Part shown: piece by piece, positions 15,767-22,162 of the stretch | How positions within the stretch are numbered: the first letter of the stretch is position 1 | Layout of the letters: every line of letters begins with the position of its first letter | Virus record (IMG/VR): IMGVR_UViG_3300005910_000001 | Coordinates: 1-45,566 of that record | Source of the DNA: a virus | Reading direction: 5' to 3' (one strand) | DNA length: 45,566 nt | Program-made: the position numbers and the translations under genes | Notes under the pieces: model-generated | The model's input: the letters and a program-made list of their open reading frames with translations, nothing else | Database searches by the model: none | What the model was told of the DNA's origin: nothing

Positions 15767-16655
15767 TAGATGCTAAGTCTTCATCGGGTACCATATAGGT
15801 GAGCGTGTTCTCTATGTTACGTCGCCACAAGTTACCGTCTGCATCTATCCACCCCTTGTTTACTTCATCCCATTCCCATGTGGCATCAGGTATGTCTACC
15901 ATTACGTATGCCTTAGGCTCGATGTATTTGTCCTCAATAGGTGTTGCTTTGCCCCATACATTAACATCCTTATCAAACTCATCTCTCCACCATTGCTTAT
16001 TGTAGTTTGGTGTCAAGTAGTCGTCATAGCAGTAGTTACTCCCATGCCATTTGTATGGTTTGCTTGGTAGCTTAACAACTTTGGTAGCTAGTTCACTCTT
16101 TATGAACTCTTCATACGAGTTGTATGCGTGGTCTACTATCCACGGAACATCCATATACAACAGTCCTGCCTCTGCGTCAGAGTAGTCGAACTGTCTATCG
16201 CCTTTCTTGTTAGCGCGTGATACCAGGAACCATTTACATATGCCGTTCTGACTGAACAGCTTTGTCATGTCCTCGTCAGCTGTAGATTGAAACACTCCCA
16301 TGTTTACGTGTGAATGTCCGCAACCTCGCAGTCTCTCGTTAACCGCTTCAAGTTCATCAAAGTTATTTCCGAAACTATCAGCAAACTTCAGCCACGCATC
16401 ATCTGTAAAGTCAAATGTTGCGCCTGTAACAGTCTGCTCTAATATGTGGATGTCATGTATCGTGAGTATTACTTTGTTCTTTATAACATCACGTGTGACT
16501 TCTTCCATCCAACCTACTTCCTTGTCTGCTAAGTCAACGATTGTGTTCACCTTCATGTATGCCTTAGGCTTAACTAAGACAACAACCTCCTTTGGACTGG
16601 TGTGCACAACCTTTGTAGTAGCGTCTCTTCTTTCCTTATGCCACTTCATCGTCAT
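15759..16655 (-). CDS. JAB/MPN (JAMM) metallopeptidase, deubiquitinase-like
   Basis: The 298-residue protein carries an exact JAMM signature: His114-Ser-His116, seven residues, Ser124, two residues, Asp127. Glu46 in Lys-Glu-Val-Gly-Trp-Met is a suitable upstream catalytic glutamate. This zinc site cleaves isopeptide bonds or trims ubiquitin-like C-termini in eukaryotic Rpn11/AMSH and in bacterial Ubl operons. About 120 residues follow the core, Trp/Tyr/Asp-rich and of unknown fold. It overlaps the E2-like gene by 20 bases and the SH3-like gene by eight. It could mature the Ubl encoded at 18414 by removing the Glu that follows its last Gly, or reverse conjugation. The motif is seen directly; the substrate is inferred. 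Confidence 0.87.
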   Translation of the reverse strand: MTMKWHKERRDATTKVVHTSPKEVVVLVKPKAYMKVNTIVDLADKEVGWMEEVTRDVIKNKVILTIHDIHILEQTVTGATFDFTDDAWLKFADSFGNNFDELEAVNERLRGCGHSHVNMGVFQSTADEDMTKLFSQNGICKWFLVSRANKKGDRQFDYSDAEAGLLYMDVPWIVDHAYNSYEEFIKSELATKVVKLPSKPYKWHGSNYCYDDYLTPNYNKQWWRDEFDKDVNVWGKATPIEDKYIEPKAYVMVDIPDATWEWDEVNKGWIDADGNLWRRNIENTLTYMVPDEDLASNV

Positions 16656-18336
16656 CCCTCACTTCCTTTATGTATTCTGCGTCAATGCTGCACCCTATTG
16701 CATATGTAACATACCCTGGATTGCTACCAGTAGTTACTGCACATTCCACATTCCTATCCGCCACATGCGAATAAGTCAGTTGTTCTGCATCACTGATTAT
16801 GTCATCGTAACTAAATTTTACATACTTGTCGTATGTACAATCAATATATAGGTTCATACGCGAGTACTTGTTGTACCCTATGTGCTTCATAAACTTAGTA
16901 GCTGTTGACACCACTGCATCCTCGTCTGTGTCTACTGGGACTGGTATACAAAATGACCCGACGTTGGGACCATGTATTTTACATACCTTGATGTCTCCCT
17001 CGTAGTTTGCAGGCACAAGTGCTAACTCAATAAAGGTGTTCCATATCTTAGCAATCTCACAACTCCAAAGAAGCCCTCTGTCTTGCCCGCTTATGTCTAT
17101 GAAGTGGTACAGCGGGTAGTTTTTACCCCATGTGTCGTTAGGGTCTGCTGTCTCTAGGAATACGAGCATGTAGTCTACTATGTCATCGTATCTACCCTCA
17201 GAGAATAGGTCAGGGAACACCTCACCTGCATTGCCTGCACACATCTCTCCTGCTGTGTTTTGTATATGTGGGTGCGGAGCAATATTATCTCCTTCTATTA
17301 AGTTCTTTGTGTACATGTGCCCATCGTATAAGAATTTTGTGCTTATTCTGTTAGGCAAGGAGTATCGTACACCCTTTACACGCATCTCCACATTCTTGTA
17401 CACAACGTTTATTTCATTCTCATTTATGTCAACACTCTCCACCTTAGCAATATTACGTATAACATCTAGCTGTGGTGTGAGGTCTATTTCCTTAGTTGTT
17501 GATGCAAGTTTGCTCTCATACTTCTCCTTAGTGTCCCCGTATGTAACCAATTGCGCTTTAAGGTCTCTTATTTGCTTCAGTCTATATGTAACTTGGTCCT
17601 CTGCGTTCTTAAGTGCGTCCTCGTATGTCTTGTATGCAGGGTTAATGAAGTGCTTAACAAAGTTGTCAACCCGTTTGTTGAACGCGTCGTCTAACTCTCC
17701 GCTATCCCTCTTAGTAACCATGAACTCGCATATAGTTTGCTTGAACGATTCAAAGTAATCAGCTGCATACTTAACTAACTTAGTTCTTGCAGCGATTATG
17801 TCGTCGCCTTGCTCTTCGTGTGTCCAACGCACATCTTCGTGCATTACGTCCATCATTTCCCTGTGAAAAGGCACGACTCTTAGTGTGCATGTGTTCTTAT
17901 CCCACGCTGCTATAGGCACGTTAACTGAGTGTATCCCCAACATTTCGTTAAGCTGCGCAAACTTTACGTCGTTGCTCGCTTGTATAATCTCATAGCTGTT
18001 AAAACTATCTGCCAACGTCATCACGTCTGAGTGTGTTGCTATCTTAAACTCAAACGGATCAGGCATGTATATTAACTCTCCTTCGGGAGGGTGTAACACT
18101 TCTACTCCGTATGTAGCCATGTCAAACACACTTAATGGTGCTTCTCTACCTATCAAGGCGTGTGTTGTGCCATTGTATGCGGTGTACTTCTCACCAAATC
18201 TCCATGGGTGTAACCGTCCGTGCATAATCTCAACGGCTACCTCTCCTGTGCTTCTTGCAATCCCAGGGTTGTGCTCTGTTATAGTGTAATTAGGTAACAC
18301 TCCCGCAAGCGCATCTTTTAAATATTCAGGTAGCAT
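16636..18336 (-). CDS. E2-like (UBC-fold) conjugating protein with long extensions
   Basis: This 566-residue protein has an apparent E2 core at about residues 305 to 405. Beta strands (Val-Arg-Tyr-Ser-Leu-Pro, Phe-Leu-Tyr-Asp-Gly-His) lead to Pro-His-Pro-His-Ile at 354 to 358, then Cys366 in Glu-Met-Cys-Ala-Gly. The E2 pattern is His-Pro-Asn followed about eight residues later by the catalytic Cys. A helix then ends in Ala-Asp-Pro-Asn near 400, matching the Glu-Pro-Asn seen after E2 cysteines. The first 230 residues are of unknown fold, 235 to 285 looks coiled-coil, and about 150 unknown residues follow the core. Such size is unusual for an E2. It lies between the Ubl and JAB genes. PRTRC-B-like proteins are the nearest concept I know. 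Confidence 0.72.
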   Translation of the reverse strand: MLPEYLKDALAGVLPNYTITEHNPGIARSTGEVAVEIMHGRLHPWRFGEKYTAYNGTTHALIGREAPLSVFDMATYGVEVLHPPEGELIYMPDPFEFKIATHSDVMTLADSFNSYEIIQASNDVKFAQLNEMLGIHSVNVPIAAWDKNTCTLRVVPFHREMMDVMHEDVRWTHEEQGDDIIAARTKLVKYAADYFESFKQTICEFMVTKRDSGELDDAFNKRVDNFVKHFINPAYKTYEDALKNAEDQVTYRLKQIRDLKAQLVTYGDTKEKYESKLASTTKEIDLTPQLDVIRNIAKVESVDINENEINVVYKNVEMRVKGVRYSLPNRISTKFLYDGHMYTKNLIEGDNIAPHPHIQNTAGEMCAGNAGEVFPDLFSEGRYDDIVDYMLVFLETADPNDTWGKNYPLYHFIDISGQDRGLLWSCEIAKIWNTFIELALVPANYEGDIKVCKIHGPNVGSFCIPVPVDTDEDAVVSTATKFMKHIGYNKYSRMNLYIDCTYDKYVKFSYDDIISDAEQLTYSHVADRNVECAVTTGSNPGYVTYAIGCSIDAEYIKEVRDDDEVA

Positions 18337-18371
18337 AAGCGTACCTCCTTCTTTAATTCATGTGTAAACAC

Positions 18372-18396
18372 CCTGCCCCGTATCATACGAGGCAGG
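18372..18396 (-). terminator. Intercistronic hairpin between Ubl and E2-like genes
   Basis: An 11-pair stem (one G-T pair) with a three-base loop lies between the Ubl stop and the E2-like start. No long U-tract follows, so it is either an inefficient terminator or an RNA-processing/stability element. Either would let the Ubl be made in excess over its enzymes. Confidence 0.5.
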
Positions 18397-18413
18397 CGGG
18401 TTACATGGTTTAA

Positions 18414-18659
18414 CTATTCACCCTTGATTTTCACTGCTACAAGCAGTCTGCCCATGTCATCCTCATCAGTAAGTTCGGTGTCTATGTCAACCGCTTCACT
18501 GTTGAGTTTGTAAGTGGACTCAGACCAGTCAATAGTCTGTCCGTCGCTGATGTCAGCGGCTCCCAATGCAGTCGTAACTACATCTTTAACTGTGTCTCCT
18601 TCTTCTGCTTCTACCATTTTGCTTGTTCCAGGCATGAATAAAACTTTAATATTGAGCAT
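18414..18659 (-). CDS. Ubiquitin-like (beta-grasp) protein ending Gly-Glu
   Basis: The 81-residue protein has the size and strand order of a beta-grasp ubiquitin-like protein. A first hairpin (Ile-Lys-Val-Leu-Phe, then Lys-Met-Val-Glu-Ala) is followed by a helix after Asp-Thr-Val-Lys-Asp-Val-Val, a middle segment, and a last strand Leu-Leu-Val-Ala-Val-Lys-Ile-Lys leading to the C-terminal Gly-Glu. In Ubl pathways the last Gly is activated by E1, and a short extension may first be clipped by a JAB peptidase. Here only one residue would need removal. It opens the conjugation cassette, has its own candidate promoter and a GGAGAGGAG ribosome site, and is followed by a hairpin. The assignment rests on fold pattern plus context; sequence identity to ubiquitin is negligible. 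Confidence 0.65.
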   Translation of the reverse strand: MLNIKVLFMPGTSKMVEAEEGDTVKDVVTTALGAADISDGQTIDWSESTYKLNSEAVDIDTELTDEDDMGRLLVAVKIKGE

Positions 18660-18704
18660 TACGCTCTCCTCTCCATGTGCTTATGCACACTAACACAAAT
18701 ATAT

Positions 18705-18710
18705 ATTATA
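18705..18710 (-). promoter_or_regulatory. Candidate promoter for the Ubl cassette
   Basis: Read leftward there is a perfect TATAAT at 18705 to 18710, 46 bases before the Ubl start. The -35 is weak (GTTAGA at 17 bases). The short leader between it and the gene contains a small stem (TGTGC/GCACA). The 130-base gap upstream has no gene. Confidence 0.45.
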
Positions 18711-18790
18711 GCCTTGCGGCGTTGTGCTCTAACTAATAGTCCCATCAATTATTGTCTTGCCAACAAAAAAGGTGGGACTTTTTGTTTTTC

Positions 18791-19180
18791 TTAGATTTTG
18801 CTCCAATCAGGTATGTTACTACGCCCCATTGTCACGTTGTCGTAGCCCTCATTTTCCAGGTTATGTGTCCACATGTTATGTTCTAACTCGACTGCCCCCT
18901 CATCCATAAGAGCATGTATCTGTTCCTTAGACATACTGTTATCGCTGAATCTATCATGTATTTCATCAACACCACTCGCAAAGCCTCTCCCCTTCATCAC
19001 ACTGGTCTCACTAACCTTACTTGTTATGTGTAATAGTGCCTCTGTGTGGTTAGCTGATGTGTAATATGTAATCACAATGCCTCCAATTTTGTCGTTGCTG
19101 TTGTCATTCACGAATGACAAGTGTGTCCCTGGTTTTATCAGGTTTGCACGCAAGTACTCTTGAAACTGCTCATATGTCAT
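18791..19180 (-). CDS. Unknown protein (129 aa) with Pro-Asp-Trp-Ser tail
   Basis: The start is the ATG at 19180, overlapping the TGA of the previous gene and using the GGAG in that gene's conserved end as ribosome site. The product has an N-terminal helix, beta strands (Ile-Gly-Gly-Ile-Val-Ile-Thr-Tyr) and an acidic helical C-terminal half ending Asn-Ile-Pro-Asp-Trp-Ser-Lys-Ile. The tail is shared with the proteins at 15563, 19177 and 19415. It is the last gene before the Ubl cassette promoter. No family recognised. Confidence 0.68.
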   Translation of the reverse strand: MTYEQFQEYLRANLIKPGTHLSFVNDNSNDKIGGIVITYYTSANHTEALLHITSKVSETSVMKGRGFASGVDEIHDRFSDNSMSKEQIHALMDEGAVELEHNMWTHNLENEGYDNVTMGRSNIPDWSKI

Positions 19181-19413
19181 AATGTGCTCCAATCAGGTTT
19201 GTTTTCATTTACCTTAACAAACCGTGACACATGGTACTCCATGCCCCTATACTCAGCACCTTCTATTCTTACGCGATACCCATAGCCATTGTTATACACC
19301 TCTTTAGCTGTGTATTCTTCTGATAGAATTAACTTCGAGGTTCCTACGGGATCTACGCATCGAAGTGTGTCGCCTGCTTTAAACTTAGGAACCTTGTGTG
19401 TTATAGTAGCCAT
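19177..19413 (-). CDS. SH3-like small protein with Pro-Asp-Trp-Ser tail (78 aa)
   Basis: The start is the ATG at 19413, preceded by GGAGTGAGG; the longer frame begins with a poorer codon. It is a paralogue of the SH3-like protein at 15563: both have Phe-Lys-x-Gly-Asp-x-x-Arg-Cys near the start, Gly-Thr-x-x-Leu, a Tyr-rich centre, Arg-Phe-x-x-Val and then Asn-x-Pro-Asp-Trp-Ser. Such small beta-barrels are frequent in phage genomes but are rarely assigned a role. It overlaps its downstream neighbour by four bases. Confidence 0.7.
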   Translation of the reverse strand: MATITHKVPKFKAGDTLRCVDPVGTSKLILSEEYTAKEVYNNGYGYRVRIEGAEYRGMEYHVSRFVKVNENKPDWSTL

Positions 19414-19414
19414 A

Positions 19415-19792
19415 TCACACCTCACTCCAATCAGGTTTGTTATCTGCTATTACCTCAAGTTCATTTGCCCTAATAAACCATCCTGACTCTAGCTCACCAT
19501 ATGAGTTAAGGTACTCCCCAAGCTCTTCATCAGGTAGCCTTTCGTCACACTCCGTTATTGATAGGTGGCTCTTTACGTTGCCGAACAGCTCGCCACTGTC
19601 ATCATCTTCTGTGAACTTCACAAGTACTAAATTACCAGGGATATCAACCGTCCCTATCAGTGCTATAACTGTGCACTCAGGTCTGTATTCCTCCATTAAA
19701 GGTGTCACCATACCTGTGTCAGTGCTCGTGTTTTGGCTTATTACACACTTAGCACCTACCCTTTTATCTCTGTCTACGTCTTTTAATAACAT
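19415..19792 (-). CDS. Unknown acidic protein (125 aa) with Pro-Asp-Trp-Ser tail
   Basis: The start is taken at the ATG at 19792 rather than the GTG at 19801. The N-terminal half is beta-rich with a Cys in Ala-Lys-Cys-Val-Ile; the second half is acidic and ends Trp-Phe-Ile-Arg-Ala-Asn-Glu-Leu-Glu-Val followed by Asn-Lys-Pro-Asp-Trp-Ser-Glu-Val. Its last codons contain the GGAG used by the following gene. It is possibly an elaborated SH3-like barrel related to the 19177 product at the C-terminal strand. Function unknown. Confidence 0.68.
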   Translation of the reverse strand: MLLKDVDRDKRVGAKCVISQNTSTDTGMVTPLMEEYRPECTVIALIGTVDIPGNLVLVKFTEDDDSGELFGNVKSHLSITECDERLPDEELGEYLNSYGELESGWFIRANELEVIADNKPDWSEV

Positions 19793-19793
19793 A

Positions 19794-20198
19794 TTACACA
19801 CTCACTTCCACTATAGTATCGTCATTACATACATAGTACCTCTCGTTATCTTCCGCCCTGTCTCTTCCTAAGTCGTCGAAGTCAATGTACTGATACATCC
19901 AATCCGCACAGTCACCACTGCCCTCAACGTCGCCTTTGCCTAATTCTTCATATGTTTCAAACTCACAGTACACGGTGAGTGAATCGTATTCCTGATACTC
20001 CCGTACTACTTCCCATAGGTGAGAATCACATATACCAGTGTCATTCCACGAAGACATAAGAGTTTCCATCTCATCGAAGTCGCCCCACGACGGGGTGCCA
20101 CTTACAATACCGTTTTGTAAGTTCTCTCTCTCCTGATACCATAGTGCGCACATTGTGTTAAAAAGTTCAATGTGGTCCATATCTCCTGCTTCTCTCAT
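19794..20198 (-). CDS. Very acidic small protein (134 aa), unknown
   Basis: The product is strongly acidic, with many Asp and Glu, aromatic residues and several Cys and Trp, and it has no lysine beyond a single one near residue 88. It lacks a signal peptide or enzyme motif. Strongly acidic early phage proteins are sometimes DNA mimics that block host nucleoid or defence proteins, but that is only a suggestion from composition. The ATG overlaps the previous stop as ATGA. Confidence 0.65.
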   Translation of the reverse strand: MREAGDMDHIELFNTMCALWYQERENLQNGIVSGTPSWGDFDEMETLMSSWNDTGICDSHLWEVVREYQEYDSLTVYCEFETYEELGKGDVEGSGDCADWMYQYIDFDDLGRDRAEDNERYYVCNDDTIVEVSV

Positions 20199-20434
20199 AC
20201 TGCTACCCCCACTGTTTTTACTACCTTGTGTACGTTAGTAATGATAAGCTCAGCTGTTAGGCTGTGTACCAACATCACCATTCCGTCACCCAGAATCTTG
20301 AACACGTAAAGGTCTTCTGTGCTACCCCTTAAGTGTACTGTGTCTCTAAGCTTTATAATCCTTCGCTTAGTGACTCCGTCACACACGCTAATGCGCTTGT
20401 TCTTGGTGTTGTTCCTTATGGTTATAGTATGCAT
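20195..20434 (-). CDS. Small basic beta-rich protein (79 aa), unknown
   Basis: The start is the ATG at 20434 with AGGAAGGAA upstream; an ATG at 20461 lacks a site and lies inside the preceding gene. The product begins with a basic segment (Asn-Asn-Thr-Lys-Asn-Lys-Arg) followed by alternating hydrophobic strands, suggesting a small beta-barrel. No family recognised. Confidence 0.62.
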   Translation of the reverse strand: MHTITIRNNTKNKRISVCDGVTKRRIIKLRDTVHLRGSTEDLYVFKILGDGMVMLVHSLTAELIITNVHKVVKTVGVAV

Positions 20435-20450
20435 TATGTTCCTTCCTGCG

Positions 20451-20732
20451 CTAGTGCGCATTAACTATGATGAAGCTTATACCATGTTCATAAGGTCCAC
20501 CGTATTCAACCCATAATCCTGTTATCTCGCCTGATGTCGCATCTAGGTTTGGGTATAACCCCCACTCAGGGTGTTCTTCCCTACCCATACTTACCTGCTG
20601 CGCCTTAGTAACGCAAGCTATTAGTGCGTCCCACTTTGAGCTGTATAACCCATAGTAGACGACTTCGTTATCCGCGCAGTTCGACGTGTCGACCCTGCGT
20701 ATTCTGTATTTACCAACAATCTTCGTCATCAT
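20451..20732 (-). CDS. Small protein (93 aa), unknown function
   Basis: It has two adjacent ATGs at its start, with GGGG upstream inside the preceding micro-gene. The 93-residue product contains a helix with Ala-Leu-Ile-Ala-Cys-Val, Gly/Tyr-rich loops and a final hydrophobic strand. Its pattern (Gly-Lys-Tyr-Arg-Ile-Arg-Arg at the start) is that of a small alpha/beta fold. Nothing indicates an enzyme. Confidence 0.6.
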   Translation of the reverse strand: MMTKIVGKYRIRRVDTSNCADNEVVYYGLYSSKWDALIACVTKAQQVSMGREEHPEWGLYPNLDATSGEITGLWVEYGGPYEHGISFIIVNAH

Positions 20733-20829
20733 CTATACCCCAATCCACTATCATGTATACCCCAATACATACCACAAGTATTGCAAGTAGTACAAACGCG
20801 ACCCACTGGTTGCCTATTATGGGTATCAT
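20710..20829 (-). CDS. Membrane micro-protein (39 aa) with acidic tail
   Basis: The ATG overlaps the TGA of the previous gene (ATGA), with GAGGGTG upstream. One hydrophobic segment covers residues 8 to 28, followed by a strongly acidic tail (Asp-Trp-Gly-Ile-Asp-Asp-Asp-Glu-Asp) ending Cys-Trp. Its 3' end overlaps the next gene by 23 bases. It is likely an inner-membrane peptide of unknown role. Confidence 0.55.
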   Translation of the reverse strand: MIPIIGNQWVAFVLLAILVVCIGVYMIVDWGIDDDEDCW

Positions 20830-21083
20830 GCGACACCCTCTTTCTCTTCGAACTTAGCTATTACGTCGCCCAAGTTTTGGCTGTATGTACCCCAACAATA
20901 GTTACCTATAAATGTATCTGTGCCATCATCTTCTACCACGTAAGACCATGTTACGTAGCAGCCGTCCGACTTCCGAACACCCATGACTGCTTCTTTGCCT
21001 TGCATGAAGATCGTGAACCCTACGTTCACGTCGCCTAGTAACTCTGTATGTGTTGCTAGGTCTTTAACTACATTCTTAGCCAT
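20826..21083 (-). CDS. Small protein (85 aa), unknown function
   Basis: An AGGAGG site lies at good distance before ATG, and the gene overlaps the upstream gene by eight bases. The product has a beta-rich centre with Gly-Phe-Thr-Ile-Phe-Met and Tyr-Val-Thr-Trp-Ser-Tyr, two Cys, and a charged helical end. The strand pattern suggests a small barrel or sandwich. No family recognised. Confidence 0.62.
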   Translation of the reverse strand: MAKNVVKDLATHTELLGDVNVGFTIFMQGKEAVMGVRKSDGCYVTWSYVVEDDGTDTFIGNYCWGTYSQNLGDVIAKFEEKEGVA

Positions 21084-21393
21084 TCCTGTACCTCCTGTAC
21101 CCTGCGTAAAGGTTCACTTCGTCCATTGTGAACTCTTCCCAATATAGGCGTGTAACTACTTGTTCTTGCATGCCTGCTTTCTCACCGTAAGCTAATAAGC
21201 GCGAGCAAACTATGCCTGGCTCGTCTGACTTAACGATGAACTCTTCATCACCATTCTCGACTATGTGCGCCATTGCCACATCTTTAGCCTTTTCTTCCGT
21301 AGAGTACACACCCAATATTTTTGTACCCTCACTAATATCGTGAGGGTAAGAAATATCAGCGCATACTACGTCCACGAGTAATGCGTAAACCAT
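21076..21393 (-). CDS. Small acidic protein (105 aa), unknown function
   Basis: The ATG at 21393 has a canonical AGGAGG; the frame continues upstream through the tRNA-like element but without a better start. The product has an N-terminal strand, then a Ser-Thr-Glu-Glu-Lys-Ala-Lys helix and a C-terminal Arg/Tyr-rich end. It is reminiscent of small phage proteins with a ferredoxin-like layout (Gly-Val-Tyr-Ser-Thr-Glu-Glu-Lys-Ala). It is the first gene of the main leftward run after the hairpins at 21414 to 21585. Confidence 0.62.
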   Translation of the reverse strand: MVYALLVDVVCADISYPHDISEGTKILGVYSTEEKAKDVAMAHIVENGDEEFIVKSDEPGIVCSRLLAYGEKAGMQEQVVTRLYWEEFTMDEVNLYAGYRRYRNG

Positions 21394-21413
21394 TCCTATA
21401 CCTCCTGTATATG

Positions 21414-21500
21414 TGTACGCAGTGGGAATTGAACCCACTACACGCAATCCTGCACGTACATATCATCGACATAGAACCCATATTAGTTGTATTGCCTTAC
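21414..21500 (-). other. tRNA-like element (degenerate type II tRNA or T-arm structure)
   Basis: Read leftward, a perfect T-arm is present (5-pair stem, 7-base TTCAATT loop, 21422 to 21438), flanked on its 3' side by a 7-base acceptor-like TGCGTAC. Before it is a 7-pair hairpin (21439 to 21458) that could be a long variable arm. The total of 87 bases would suit a type II tRNA. The 5' acceptor half, D-arm and anticodon stem pair poorly and no CCA is encoded, so a functional tRNA is unlikely. It lies 20 bases before an early gene. Confidence 0.3.
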
Positions 21501-21559
21501 GTTTTGTCATGGACCATTCACCCAGTTCAAGTGACTTAGCCACAAAAAAAGGGTATCCA

Positions 21560-21585
21560 CTACAGAAGCGGTTATGCTTCTGTAG
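21560..21585 (-). terminator. Bidirectional terminator-like hairpin
   Basis: A perfect 10-pair stem (CTACAGAAGC with GCTTCTGTAG, six-base loop) overlaps the 3' end of the gene at 21572. On the plus strand TTTT follows directly. Leftward, a run of seven T follows after nine bases. Confidence 0.55.
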
Positions 21586-21943
21586 TTTTGCCAGTTTTGA
21601 AGTCGTACGTTTTAAGCCATTTTAAAGCACTCCTAAGAGTCTTAATTCTAGCTTCAACTAATGCGACTGCATTACCTTCGCCTGCGTCTTCAAAAAATTC
21701 AAGAGGTAAACGAAAACTGCGCGTTGATTTCAATTCACGATTGGGAATCACTTTGCCAGCATCATCGACTTTTGTCTTGTCTCTTTTGTAAAATCCTTCA
21801 TCAAGACACAACTTGCCTTCATACATGACGAACTCAGTTACGAGGTTTTTGTATGGAAGTTCAATTTCTCCGACTTTGGAGACTACTTCGCACACTCGGT
21901 CTGCGGGTCTTACAATGGCTGTCTTTAAGTTTAATTTTATCAT
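21572..21943 (-). CDS. Unknown early protein (123 aa)
   Basis: AAGGAAG lies eight bases before ATG. The product begins with beta strands (Ile-Lys-Leu-Asn-Leu-Lys), has a charged middle (Lys-Arg-Asp-Lys-Thr-Lys-Val-Asp-Asp) and a C-terminal helix followed by Lys-Trp-Leu-Lys-Thr-Tyr. It is flanked by terminator-like hairpins on both sides and preceded by two promoter-like repeats, so it seems to be a separately controlled unit, presumably expressed very early. Base composition is more AT-rich than the operon to its left. No family recognised. Confidence 0.68.
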   Translation of the reverse strand: MIKLNLKTAIVRPADRVCEVVSKVGEIELPYKNLVTEFVMYEGKLCLDEGFYKRDKTKVDDAGKVIPNRELKSTRSFRLPLEFFEDAGEGNAVALVEARIKTLRSALKWLKTYDFKTGKTTEA

Positions 21944-21966
21944 CGGGTTACTTCCTTAAATAAAGT

Positions 21967-22027
21967 CATTGGATAATATCCAATGCTATTAAGCATATGT
22001 TTAAAATACACTTAATAGCAATGGATA
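21967..22027. repeat. Nested inverted repeats able to form alternative hairpins
   Basis: A 17-base inverted repeat with one mismatch (21977 to 21993 against 22011 to 22027) shares its TATCC-containing arm with a 9-base inverted repeat (21967 to 21985). Only one pairing can form at a time. In the leftward transcript this is the 5' leader of the gene at 21572, so it resembles an attenuator or riboregulatory switch. Confidence 0.55.
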
Positions 22028-22047
22028 CCCTTTTTGTAAATTGCTTT

Positions 22048-22085
22048 ACACTTAATAATAGTATGAAACTTTAAAACGTTGCACT
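22048..22085 (-). promoter_or_regulatory. Promoter-like motif, copy 1
   Basis: Leftward it reads GTGCAACG, then TATTAT after exactly 16 bases (-10-like at 22055 to 22060, -35-like at 22077 to 22082). It matches copies 2 and 3 and lies upstream of the gene at 21572. Confidence 0.55.
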
Positions 22086-22162
22086 TTTTTAAAAACATAT
22101 AAAATGTTTAAAATAAAATACAAACTTAAAAAGTTCAATACAATTAAAATGTAAAAGTTCAA

